Notes under the pieces: generated by a model
What the model was told of the DNA's origin: nothing
What the model saw: only the letters and a program-made list of their open reading frames with translations
Database searches by the model: none
Assembly (NCBI GenBank): GCA_024404115.1
Contig: JAKSQM010000004.1
Location: forward strand, 62,001 to 126,000
From: Clostridia bacterium
GTDB taxonomy: Bacteria; Bacillota; Clostridia; Oscillospirales; Acutalibacteraceae
Reading direction: 5' to 3'
Length of the DNA stretch: 64,000 nt
Shown here: positions 45,360 to 53,570 of the stretch, one piece after another
Layout: each line of letters begins with the position of its first letter
How positions within the stretch are numbered: position 1 is the first letter of the stretch
Position numbers and translations under genes: made by a program

Positions 45360-47543
45360 ATGGATATAATTAAAAAACTGACCGATGAATTTAAGCTTCA
45401 GCAGTGGCAGGTTGAAAACACTGTTGGTCTTATTGATGACGGCAACACAATCCCTTTCATTGCACGATACAGAAAAGAGGCTCACGGCACACTTGACGAC
45501 CAGACCCTCCGTGAAATTTCTGAAAGGCTTGAATATCTCAGAAATCTGGATAAGCGCAGAGAAGAGGTTTATAACTCAATTGAATCACAGGAAAAAATGA
45601 CGGATGAAATTGCCGCAAGCCTTGATAAGGCACAGACCCTTGCAGAAATTGAGGATATTTATCGCCCGTTTAAACCTAAGAGAAAAACGAGAGCATCCGT
45701 TGCAAGAGAAAAAGGACTTGAACCTTTAGCGGCTGCAATTTATCTTCAGAATGAAAAATCACCTGAGCCAATTAAAATGGCAGAGGAATATATTGACGCA
45801 GAAAAAGGCGTTGAAACAGCAGAGGATGCACTGAAAGGCGCAATGGATATTATTGCAGAGGATATTTCTGATAATGCCAATATCCGCCGCAGACTCCGCA
45901 ACCTTTTCACTGTTTCTGGTGAGGTTATTTCAAAGGCATCAGACGAAGAGGCAGAGAGCGTTTACACTCAGTATTACGATTTTTCTCAGCCTGTTAACAA
46001 AATTGCAGGGCACAGAGTTCTTGCAATCGACAGGGGAGAGCGTGAGGGCTTCTTAAAGGTGAGCGTTACTCTTGACAGTGTTAAGGCTTCAAATGTAATT
46101 GAAAGTGAAACAATCACTTCAAATAATTCACCCTGCACAGAAACTGTCCGTGCCGCAGGTCAGGATGCCTATGACAGACTTATTTACCCCTCTGTTGAAA
46201 GAGAGATCCGCTCAATGCTCACAGAGAAAGCGGCGGCAGATGCCATTAAAGTTTTTTCACAGAATCTTAAAGAGCTTCTTCTTCAGCCGCCTGTTAAGGG
46301 CAAAACCGCTCTTGGTCTTGACCCGGGATACAGAACAGGCTGCAAGGTTGCAGTTGTTAATGCGACGGGCAGAGTACTTGACACGGGCGTTGCATACATC
46401 ACCCATTCAGAGGCAAAACAAAGAGAAGCAAAGGAGCTTATTAAAAAGCTTATTTTAAGATATGGCGTTGAGATTATTGCAATCGGCAACGGCACAGCAT
46501 CAAAAGAAACAGAGATTTTTACAGCAAATCTTTTAAAAGAGCTTAATACAGACACAAAATATATGGTTGTCAGCGAGGCAGGCGCATCTGTTTACTCCGC
46601 TTCAAAGTTAGCGGCAGAGGAATTCCCCCAGTTTGATGTTTCATTAAGAAGTGCTGTTTCAATTGCAAGGCGCTTGCAGGACCCGCTTGCCGAGCTTGTT
46701 AAAATTGACCCGAAAGCAATCGGTGTTGGTCAGTATCAGCACGATATGCCTAAAAAGGAGCTTGAATCTGCACTTAACGGCGTTGTTGAGGATGCAGTAA
46801 ACAGCGTTGGTGTTGACCTTAACACTGCATCGCCTGCACTTCTTTCAAGGGTATCTGGCATCAACTCATCTGTTGCAAAAAATATTGTTGTTTACAGAGA
46901 AGAAAACGGCGAATTTACATCACGCTCACAGCTTAAAAAAGTGCCGAAGCTTGGCGCAAAAGCGTTTGAGCAGTGTGCTGGCTTTATGCGTGTTCCCGAA
47001 AGCAAAAATATGCTTGATAACACAGGCGTTCACCCCGAAAGCTACAAGGCGGCAAAGGAGCTTCTTGCTATTTGCGGATACACAGAGAAAGACGCTGCAA
47101 AAAATCAGCTTGAGGGATTCAAAGAAAAAATCAGCTTCTTTGGTGAAGAAAAAATCGCAAAGAAACTTGAAATCGGTGTTCCCACACTTAACGATATTGT
47201 AAAGGAACTTCTTCAGCCAGGCAGAGACCCGAGAGATGAGCTTCCACCACCGCTTCTCAGGGCAGACGTTATGGATATGAACGACCTGAAAGCTGGTATG
47301 GAGCTTCAGGGCACTGTCAGAAATGTTATTGACTTTGGTGCATTTGTTGATATCGGTGTTCATCAGGACGGACTTGTTCATATTTCACAGATAACCAACA
47401 AATATATAAAGCACCCCGGCGAGGTACTCAAGGTTGGTCAGATTGTTACAGTATGGGTTCTCTCTGTTGACACTAAAAAAGGCAGAATTTCATTAACAAT
47501 GAAAAAACCTGCGGAGGAGCTGAAAAAAGATGATAAACGTTAA
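45360..47543 (+). CDS. tex: RNA-binding transcriptional accessory protein Tex
   Basis: A 727-residue protein of standard length. N-terminal Tex helical part (GNTIPFIARYRKE near residue 30), a YqgF/RNase H-like domain (ALGLDPGYRTGCKVAVV near 320), two helix-hairpin-helix units (about 485-560; DLNTASPALLSRVSGI) and a C-terminal S1 RNA-binding domain (about 640-715; GTVRNVIDFGAFVDIGVHQDGLVHIS). Thought to bind RNA polymerase/RNA and influence transcription. Its last 14 nt overlap the PP2C-like gene. Confidence 0.96.
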   Translation: MDIIKKLTDEFKLQQWQVENTVGLIDDGNTIPFIARYRKEAHGTLDDQTLREISERLEYLRNLDKRREEVYNSIESQEKMTDEIAASLDKAQTLAEIEDIYRPFKPKRKTRASVAREKGLEPLAAAIYLQNEKSPEPIKMAEEYIDAEKGVETAEDALKGAMDIIAEDISDNANIRRRLRNLFTVSGEVISKASDEEAESVYTQYYDFSQPVNKIAGHRVLAIDRGEREGFLKVSVTLDSVKASNVIESETITSNNSPCTETVRAAGQDAYDRLIYPSVEREIRSMLTEKAAADAIKVFSQNLKELLLQPPVKGKTALGLDPGYRTGCKVAVVNATGRVLDTGVAYITHSEAKQREAKELIKKLILRYGVEIIAIGNGTASKETEIFTANLLKELNTDTKYMVVSEAGASVYSASKLAAEEFPQFDVSLRSAVSIARRLQDPLAELVKIDPKAIGVGQYQHDMPKKELESALNGVVEDAVNSVGVDLNTASPALLSRVSGINSSVAKNIVVYREENGEFTSRSQLKKVPKLGAKAFEQCAGFMRVPESKNMLDNTGVHPESYKAAKELLAICGYTEKDAAKNQLEGFKEKISFFGEEKIAKKLEIGVPTLNDIVKELLQPGRDPRDELPPPLLRADVMDMNDLKAGMELQGTVRNVIDFGAFVDIGVHQDGLVHISQITNKYIKHPGEVLKVGQIVTVWVLSVDTKKGRISLTMKKPAEELKKDDKR

Positions 47544-48348
47544 AGAGCAATCAATTATTTCAAAGCGTGCAGATGGTTTGGAATGTGAAGACGGACTTTT
47601 TGTAAGCGATGATTTTATTTGTGTTGTTGACGGTGTAACCTCAAAGGGCAAATGGACATGGGACGGACACACCAGCGGATATTATGCAAAAGAGCTTATT
47701 GTAGCAGGTATGTCAAAGCTCCCTGCTGATGCAACAGGCGAGGAAGCAATAAACTTTCTTAATCAGTGCCTTGCAGATGGCTATACTCCAGAGCGCAGGG
47801 AAGAGGCACTTCACAACAGCAACGAAAAAATTCAGGCAAACCTTATAATTTACAGCCGAAAGAGAAAGCAGATATGGTCTTTTGGCGATTGCCAGTGCAT
47901 AATTAACGGCAAGCTTTTCAGCCACGAAAAGAAAATTGACATCATTCTTTCAAATATGCGTTCACTTTATCTTGAGCTTGAAAGAATTTGCGGCAAAACC
48001 GAGGAGGAGCTGATTGCTCACGATACAGGGCGTGAATTTATCTTGCCAATTCTTGAAAAAGCCAGCCTTCTTGAAAACACAAAATCCGAATACGATATTG
48101 TAAATCTTAACGGATTTGAAATTGAAACAGATAAGCTTGTTAAATATTATCTGTTAGAGGGGGACGAGGTGGTTCTTGCCAGCGACGGTTATCCTGAGCT
48201 TAAAACAACCCTTAAAGAAAGCGAGCGTAAGCTTGCAGAAATTCTTGATAAAGACCCCCTTTGCTATAAGAATTATTTATCAACCAAAGGACTTAAAGAG
48301 GGTAACGCCTCTTTTGACGACAGAACATATATCAGCTTTACAGTATAA
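47530..48348 (+). CDS. PP2C-like protein phosphatase
   Basis: 272 residues. The metal-site motifs of the PPM family occur in order but in divergent form: FICVVDGVTS (about residue 30-39), SFGDCQ (about 117-122), VLASDGYPEL (about 216) and FDDRTYISF at the C-terminus. It probably removes phosphate from Ser/Thr residues or acts as a signalling phosphatase like SpoIIE/RsbU relatives. No kinase or anti-sigma gene is near. Start overlaps tex by 14 nt; GGAGGAG precedes it. Confidence 0.75.
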   Translation: MINVKEQSIISKRADGLECEDGLFVSDDFICVVDGVTSKGKWTWDGHTSGYYAKELIVAGMSKLPADATGEEAINFLNQCLADGYTPERREEALHNSNEKIQANLIIYSRKRKQIWSFGDCQCIINGKLFSHEKKIDIILSNMRSLYLELERICGKTEEELIAHDTGREFILPILEKASLLENTKSEYDIVNLNGFEIETDKLVKYYLLEGDEVVLASDGYPELKTTLKESERKLAEILDKDPLCYKNYLSTKGLKEGNASFDDRTYISFTV

Positions 48349-48363
48349 ACAGGAGGAATTTTT

Positions 48364-49230
48364 ATGAAAAAGTTTTTAGCAGTTTTACTTGTTGTGGCAA
48401 TGCTTGTTCCATTTGCATCAATGGGTGCTTTTGCCGCATCGGATTCAACAAAAGCAACATGGACATTAAAGGCAAGTGTTTATAATGCCGCCGCTTCTGA
48501 AGCAGATGACAAGGCAAACTTCACAAAAGGCGGAAGCACTGTTTATAACTCAGCAAGCACTTCAAATATTGAGGTTAAGCCAGGTCAGGTTGTTTGGGTA
48601 ACAATCCACCTTAAAACAGGCTCTGCTTATTATGCAGGCGAATTCTCAGCAAATGTTTATTATTCAAACAATATCTTTGCTTCTGCAAAAAAGAGCAATT
48701 ATGTCTGGAACACAAAGGGTAAATACACAGGCATCTGCAGCATGCAGACAGGCGCACCGTTCTCAATGATAACTGAGAAAAACAAAAAAGCAGGCTACCC
48801 TGCAAGCTGGTCAGACAGCCAGAAAAATTCTCACGAATTTTACACAGCAATTATGATTCCCGATGTTGCAAACTATAAAAAAACAGTTGCAAGCGTTGAT
48901 GAAGATATTGTTTCATATCCTATCTATGTTAAGTCAGACGCTAAAAACGGCGCAACAGGCGAAATAATAATTCCGCAGGAAAGCCTTGCAACATCCACTA
49001 ACAAAACAGGCAAATTTTATCTTAACAATTTTGTAAACGGCGACCTTACAAAAGACTCTGTTCAGTATTCAAAGGGTGTAACTCATGACCTTTCAAAGGC
49101 AAAGATTACATTCACCGTTGTTGGCGGAAGCTCAGACCCCACACCTTCACAGGGCGGCGTATCATTCTTCCAGGCAATTATCAATTTCTTTAAAGCTATT
49201 GCAGAGTTTTTCAAAGGTTTATTCAGCTGA
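48364..49230 (+). CDS. Secreted beta-rich protein with Phe-rich amphipathic tail
   Basis: 288 residues. Signal peptide (cleavage near AFAAS, residue 25). The body (about 27-250) is beta-rich with a cohesin-like feel (VKPGQVVWVTIHLKTGSAYYAGEFSANVYY, given here only as two adjoining strands), but family assignment is uncertain. After a PTPSQGG linker the last 23 residues form three near-repeats of FFxAIxx (FFQAIIN, FFKAIAE, FFKGLFS), an amphipathic helix that could lie on the membrane. The same tail type ends the cohesin-like protein at 60250. Ribosome site AGGAGGAA; 15 nt after the phosphatase gene. Confidence 0.75.
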   Translation: MKKFLAVLLVVAMLVPFASMGAFAASDSTKATWTLKASVYNAAASEADDKANFTKGGSTVYNSASTSNIEVKPGQVVWVTIHLKTGSAYYAGEFSANVYYSNNIFASAKKSNYVWNTKGKYTGICSMQTGAPFSMITEKNKKAGYPASWSDSQKNSHEFYTAIMIPDVANYKKTVASVDEDIVSYPIYVKSDAKNGATGEIIIPQESLATSTNKTGKFYLNNFVNGDLTKDSVQYSKGVTHDLSKAKITFTVVGGSSDPTPSQGGVSFFQAIINFFKAIAEFFKGLFS

Positions 49231-49255
49231 ATAAACCCAGACTGAGGTGAAGATT

Positions 49256-50374
49256 ATGTCAAAAATCAAGCTTGCGTATGTTACTCACGGGCTTTCTTCA
49301 AACGGAATAGAATCACTGCTTCTTAATGTTATGAAGCATATGGATACTTCAAAATATGATGTGTCTTTTGTGATTGCCATTGATGAGGGTGTTCCCTGCC
49401 TGCATGAAAAAACAGTTAAGGATCTTTCAGCAAAGGTTATCCGCATATGCGATATGGATTCTTTAAAAAAGAAGCTTACTTATATGCGCTCTCTTGAGAA
49501 AGTTTTCAGAGAGAATCAGTTTGATGTTGTTCATGCAAATATGGATTTGCTTAACGGTATTGTGCTTCGTGCCGCAAAAAGAGCAGGCATAAAAAAGCGT
49601 ATCTGCCATGCACATACATCAGGCTCAAATTATAAATTTGATGAAAATAAGAGCAAGCTTATTTCTTTGGCGCAGAAGATATACAGAAGGATGATGAAGC
49701 ATCTGATTCTTTCAAATTCTACAGTTCTTTTAGGATGTTCTGAAGAAGCTAATAAATATTTTTATTCAAAGAAAGCATCGCAGGCAAAGATAATATATAA
49801 TGGCATTGACCTTCATTCATTCACCTCAAAAGAGAAAAAAACGGTTTCGGGAATTGAAAAAAGAAATATAAATCTTGTTACTGTAGGAAGAATTTCAATT
49901 CCAAAAAATCCTATATTTATTGTAGATATTATTAAGGCACTTTCATCTCTCAGGCAGGATTTTGTGCTTAACTGGGTTGGCGCAGGCGAGATGGAGGAGC
50001 AGGTTAAAGCTTATATCAAGGAGCAGGGCGTTGCCGACTATATCAATATGACGGGCGTCAGAACGGATGTGGCAGACATTCTCCATTCAAGCGATTATTT
50101 CATTTTCCCATCTCTTTTTGAGGGACTTGGCATTGTTCTGATTGAGGCTCAGGCGGCAGGTGTTGAGTGCTTTGCTTCAACAGAGGTGCCGACTCTTGCA
50201 GATTTAGGTGCGTGCCATTATCTTCCTCTTTCGTTTGGTGCAGAGAAGTGGGCGGAGGAGATAAACAATGCTATCAATTCCGGCGTCAGAATGACCGCTT
50301 CAGATGAAAAAATTCAGCAGTTTGATATAAGAAAAACTGTCAGCGACCTTGATAAAGTATATTGTGAGGAATAA
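49256..50374 (+). CDS. GT4-family glycosyltransferase
   Basis: 372 residues in the GT-B fold. The N-terminal acceptor domain opens with KLAYVTHGLSSNGIESLLL, and FDVVHANMD follows; the C-terminal nucleotide-sugar domain has NLVTVGRISIPKNP (about 205) and the E-x7-E-type motif SLFEGLGIVLIEAQAAG (about 290-305). It transfers a sugar from a nucleotide donor, probably to a surface polysaccharide. ATG at 49256 follows TGAGGTGA. The next glycosyltransferase starts 3 nt after its stop. Confidence 0.9.
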   Translation: MSKIKLAYVTHGLSSNGIESLLLNVMKHMDTSKYDVSFVIAIDEGVPCLHEKTVKDLSAKVIRICDMDSLKKKLTYMRSLEKVFRENQFDVVHANMDLLNGIVLRAAKRAGIKKRICHAHTSGSNYKFDENKSKLISLAQKIYRRMMKHLILSNSTVLLGCSEEANKYFYSKKASQAKIIYNGIDLHSFTSKEKKTVSGIEKRNINLVTVGRISIPKNPIFIVDIIKALSSLRQDFVLNWVGAGEMEEQVKAYIKEQGVADYINMTGVRTDVADILHSSDYFIFPSLFEGLGIVLIEAQAAGVECFASTEVPTLADLGACHYLPLSFGAEKWAEEINNAINSGVRMTASDEKIQQFDIRKTVSDLDKVYCEE

Positions 50375-50377
50375 TAT

Positions 50378-51100
50378 ATGAAAAAAACTATACATTACTG
50401 CTGGTTTGGCAGAGGTGAAAAGCCGAAGCTTACACAAAAATGTATTGCTTCGTGGAAAAAGCATCTGCCAGATTATGAAATTAAAGAGTGGGATGAGGAT
50501 AACTTTGATTTATCCGCTTGCAAGTTTGCCTCTGATGCTTATAAAGACAGAAACTTTGCATTTGTCAGCGACTATGTAAGGGCAAAGGTTCTTTATGAAG
50601 AGGGCGGAATTTATTTTGACACAGATGTTGAAGTGTTGGGCAATTTTGACCGCTTCCTTGACGATAAATTCTTTGCAGGATTTGAAGAGAAAGCATTTGT
50701 TGGCACTTGCGTTATGGGCGCAGAGCCACATTCGCCATTGCTTTCAGAGTATATTTCTCACTATGAAAATGCCGATTATTTTAATGCGGACGGAAGCAAA
50801 TATGTTGACACAAATGTTATTCTGCTCACAAGACTTCTTGAAGAAAAGGGACTTGTAAGGGATGATAAAGAGCAGACAGTTGACGGATATATAAAAATTT
50901 ATCCACGCACATTTTTCAGCCCATATGATTACATAAACGGCATAAACTATATAACAGATGACAGCTATGCAATCCACCATTTTATTCAGTCATGGCTGCC
51001 TCCCAAAACAAGAATAAAATCTGCCCTGAAGCGAAAGATAATCAAGCTCGTCGGGGGAGAAAATGTTAAGAAAATCAGAGAAAAAATAAGCGGAAGCTAA
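50378..51100 (+). CDS. GT32-like glycosyltransferase
   Basis: 240 residues, GT-A fold. Opens with IHYCWFGRGEKP, and KCIASWKKHLPDYEI follows; YEEGGIYFDTDVEVL (about 74-88) contains the DxD metal/nucleotide-sugar motif. Family members act in capsule or lipopolysaccharide synthesis. It is paired with the GT4 gene, so both likely build one surface glycan. The basic C-terminus (about 207-240) may contact the membrane. Confidence 0.9.
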   Translation: MKKTIHYCWFGRGEKPKLTQKCIASWKKHLPDYEIKEWDEDNFDLSACKFASDAYKDRNFAFVSDYVRAKVLYEEGGIYFDTDVEVLGNFDRFLDDKFFAGFEEKAFVGTCVMGAEPHSPLLSEYISHYENADYFNADGSKYVDTNVILLTRLLEEKGLVRDDKEQTVDGYIKIYPRTFFSPYDYINGINYITDDSYAIHHFIQSWLPPKTRIKSALKRKIIKLVGGENVKKIREKISGS

Positions 51101-51135
51101 GTTGCTTTCACATTTAACTGGAGATGTTGTTTTCA

Positions 51136-52398
51136 ATGAATGAAAGTACCCAGAGAAGATTCAGCAGGATAGTTAATATTGTTTATCTTGCAATTTTGTT
51201 AGGCTTTGCCTATCTGTTTATGAAATATTGCTTCGGAATTGTTTTCCCGTTCATCTTTGCGTTTTTCATTGCAGTTATTGTTCAGAAGCCTACAAATGCT
51301 ATTTATAAAAAAACAGGTCATTTAAAAGGGCTTACATCAACAATCCTTGTTTTGCTTTTGTTGATTATAGGTGTTTCCCTTGTTTCACTTGTTGGTGCAA
51401 AGGCGGTTACATCCTGCCGTGATTTTATCGCATATCTTATTGAAAGGGTAAAGGATTTCCCGTCGTTTATCACTAATGTTGAGAAATGGATATCAAATGT
51501 TATTTCTGTTTTGCCCGATGCTATTGAAGCAAGAATCAGTGCATCTGTAACCCGTGCCCTTGAAAGATTTGAAGAGCTGACAGTTACAGAAGCCGCAGGA
51601 CTTCTTATGCAGGCGGCGGCAAACAGCGACAAAATTGATGTTTCTTCAATTTCATCTATTGTTTCACCAATCGGCGGCGGAGTATGGAGCGTTGTTAAAG
51701 AAATTCCGTCTGTGCTTGTTGCATCACTTGTTACCGTTATTGCAAGCTGCTTTATGGCATCAGATTATGATATGCTTGTTGGCTTTGTTAAAAGGCAGAT
51801 GGCACCAAGACACAACGAGGCTCTTTCAAGAAGCAAGGTTATTCTTTTCTCCACACTTAAACAGCTTCTTAAAGCATACGGCACAATAATGGTTGTTACT
51901 TTTTCAGAAATGACCCTTGGATTGTATATTCTGAAGCTTATCGGAATTTACAACAGCGATTATATCATCCTCATTGCGGCAATCACTGCGGTGGTTGATA
52001 TTGTTCCCGTTCTTGGTACTGGTACTGTGCTTGTTCCGTGGGCACTTTACAGCTTGCTTAATGCCAATGTTCCCTTTGCAATCGGTCTGATTGTGATTTA
52101 TGTTGTGATTCTTGTTATCCGTCAGGTGCTTGAGCCAAAGCTTGTTGCAACAAAGCTGGGACTTCCCCCTGTTATCACAATTGCGGCAATGTATATCGGC
52201 ACTCAGCTTTTTGGATTTATCGGTCTTTTCTTGTTGCCCATTACGCTTATTATGATAAAGAAGCTTAATGATGAGGGCGTTATCCATTTGTGGAAAGTGT
52301 CTGGCACAGAAGAAAACGAACCAAAGGAAGAATCAACTGAAACCGCAGAAATTGCAGAAGTGGTTGAAGAAAATGTAAAATCTGAAACAGCAGAATAA
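51136..52398 (+). CDS. AI-2E/YtvI-family membrane permease
   Basis: About 420 residues with about eight membrane helices and the family's large extracytoplasmic loop (about 85-180). The conserved C-terminal part includes DIVPVLGTGTVLVPWA and VRQVLEPKLVATKLGLPP-like sequence, typical of the AI-2E transporter/UPF0118 family and of the spore protein YtvI. Substrates in this family are mostly unknown (Na+(Li+)/H+ exchange, autoinducer export and others proposed). The C-terminal 35 residues are acidic and disordered. ATG at 51136 is 12 nt from GGAG; an ATG at 51124 directly abuts that site and is less likely. Confidence 0.85.
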   Translation: MNESTQRRFSRIVNIVYLAILLGFAYLFMKYCFGIVFPFIFAFFIAVIVQKPTNAIYKKTGHLKGLTSTILVLLLLIIGVSLVSLVGAKAVTSCRDFIAYLIERVKDFPSFITNVEKWISNVISVLPDAIEARISASVTRALERFEELTVTEAAGLLMQAAANSDKIDVSSISSIVSPIGGGVWSVVKEIPSVLVASLVTVIASCFMASDYDMLVGFVKRQMAPRHNEALSRSKVILFSTLKQLLKAYGTIMVVTFSEMTLGLYILKLIGIYNSDYIILIAAITAVVDIVPVLGTGTVLVPWALYSLLNANVPFAIGLIVIYVVILVIRQVLEPKLVATKLGLPPVITIAAMYIGTQLFGFIGLFLLPITLIMIKKLNDEGVIHLWKVSGTEENEPKEESTETAEIAEVVEENVKSETAE

Positions 52399-52408
52399 TA
52401 AAAAAAGA

Positions 52409-52447
52409 AAACATCCTTTTCCAATCAGTGGACAAGGATGTTTTTTG
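52409..52447 (+). terminator. Terminator of the glycosyltransferase/permease unit
   Basis: Stem AAACATCCTT/AAGGATGTTT with a 15-nt loop followed by TTTT. Confidence 0.8.
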
Positions 52448-52477
52448 TGCTTTATAAATCAGAAATTATCGATATAT

Positions 52478-52574
52478 AGCCTCCCTTGGGGGAGGTGGCA
52501 AAATCTTTGATTTTGACGGTGGGGGTAACCCCCTCAGTCTGCTCCGCAGACAGCTCCCCAAAGGGGCGCCTTTG
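52478..52574. repeat. Palindrome-rich interspersed repeat element (MITE/REP-like)
   Basis: About 97 bp made of consecutive small hairpins: CCTCCCTTGGGGGAGG, AAAATCTTTGATTTT, GGGGGTAACCCCC, TCTGCTCCGCAGA and CTCCCCAAAGGGG. I recall very similar elements scattered through gut Clostridia genomes. It lies between a rightward terminator and a leftward terminator, that is, in a spot where insertion does no harm. Not coding. Confidence 0.75.
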
Positions 52575-52600
52575 TTTCAACAAATCCCAATTTGTCAAGC

Positions 52601-52633
52601 AAAAAATAACCCGCCGAAAATCTTTTCAGCGGG
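52601..52633 (-). terminator. Terminator of the lipid-anchored-like repeat protein gene
   Basis: Minus-strand stem CCCGC-GAAAA/TTTTC-GCGGG followed by TTATTTTTT. Confidence 0.8.
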
Positions 52634-52658
52634 TTTGTTGCTTTATAAATTTTAAATC

Positions 52659-53456
52659 TTATTTCTTTTCGTCAGGCTGATGAAGTGTTTCTGTGCAGGT
52701 GCCGTCTTTATCATATTCATATGTTCTGAAATCATAAAGCTTGCCGTCTTTATACTGATTCATAAGCTTAACTCTGCCGTCTTTGTCATACTCATACTCA
52801 ACATAGCCAACAAGTCCGTCTGCATCATAAAAAAGAGTTTTTGTTTCTTTGCCGTCTTTATCGTAGTTATACTCTGTCTTTGCAATCATATTGCCATTGG
52901 CGTCTGTTTCAATATAAACAACAGGCTTACCGTCTTTGTTATATTCCTGCTCTTTTTTAAGAAGCTCTTTGCCGTCTTTGTCATAATTAACAGCAGATGT
53001 CTGCTTGCCGTTCTCATCATAATCAAACTTGCAGTATTCGCCTGAATCCTTGCCGTCCTCATATTTATGCTGAACAACAACCTTGCCGTTTTCATATTCA
53101 TCAACACGGTCAACAGTCTTGGTGCCCTCTGCATAATAAACAATCTTCTTTGTCTGGTCGTTAGCGTCAGAATAAATCTCTCTTGAAACCTGAGATTTTT
53201 CTTCGTCGGTATATTCTTTGTTTACTTTGTATTCAAGTTTGCCGTCTTTGGTGTAATGCTCTTCTGCACCTGTTTCTTCGTTTATTTTAACAACATCATT
53301 AGATTTTTGAATTGCAGGCTTTGCACCGCCAAATGCTGTTTTGAATGCCCAGCCGATGCCTGTAGCAATAGCGATAGTAAGAATAACTGAAACCGCAACC
53401 TTGATTGCACTTGCCAGCTTTGCTGAGGATTTTTCTGTCTTTTTATTTTCGTTCAT
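52659..53456 (-). CDS. Single-span membrane protein with Tyr-Asp-rich repeats
   Basis: About 265 residues. A short cytoplasmic N-terminus, one membrane helix (about 19-42), and an extracellular part made of irregular repeats centred on YDKDGK or YNKDGK (at least eight from about 75 on). Such YD/MORN-like repeats form beta-strands and occur in RHS-like and toxin-immunity-like surface proteins. Not recognised further. It is a single gene. ATG at 53454-53456 has AAGGAGG at the right distance; a longer frame begins in the promoter region. The opposite-strand papain-like gene starts 114 bp away, so they share a divergent control region. Confidence 0.65.
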   Translation of the reverse strand: MNENKKTEKSSAKLASAIKVAVSVILTIAIATGIGWAFKTAFGGAKPAIQKSNDVVKINEETGAEEHYTKDGKLEYKVNKEYTDEEKSQVSREIYSDANDQTKKIVYYAEGTKTVDRVDEYENGKVVVQHKYEDGKDSGEYCKFDYDENGKQTSAVNYDKDGKELLKKEQEYNKDGKPVVYIETDANGNMIAKTEYNYDKDGKETKTLFYDADGLVGYVEYEYDKDGRVKLMNQYKDGKLYDFRTYEYDKDGTCTETLHQPDEKK

Positions 53457-53570
53457 AATACATTCCTCCTTATATAAATACATTTTACAATTTTTCTTGA
53501 TAAAAGTCAATAACCGTGATATATTTATCTTGTCAGGGCAACATTTACTATTTATGTTGGGGGCGTTAAA

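Noticed and set aside
52486-52680. 64-codon frame through the interspersed repeat
   Set aside because: It is made of the palindromic repeat and a terminator, so it is not coding.
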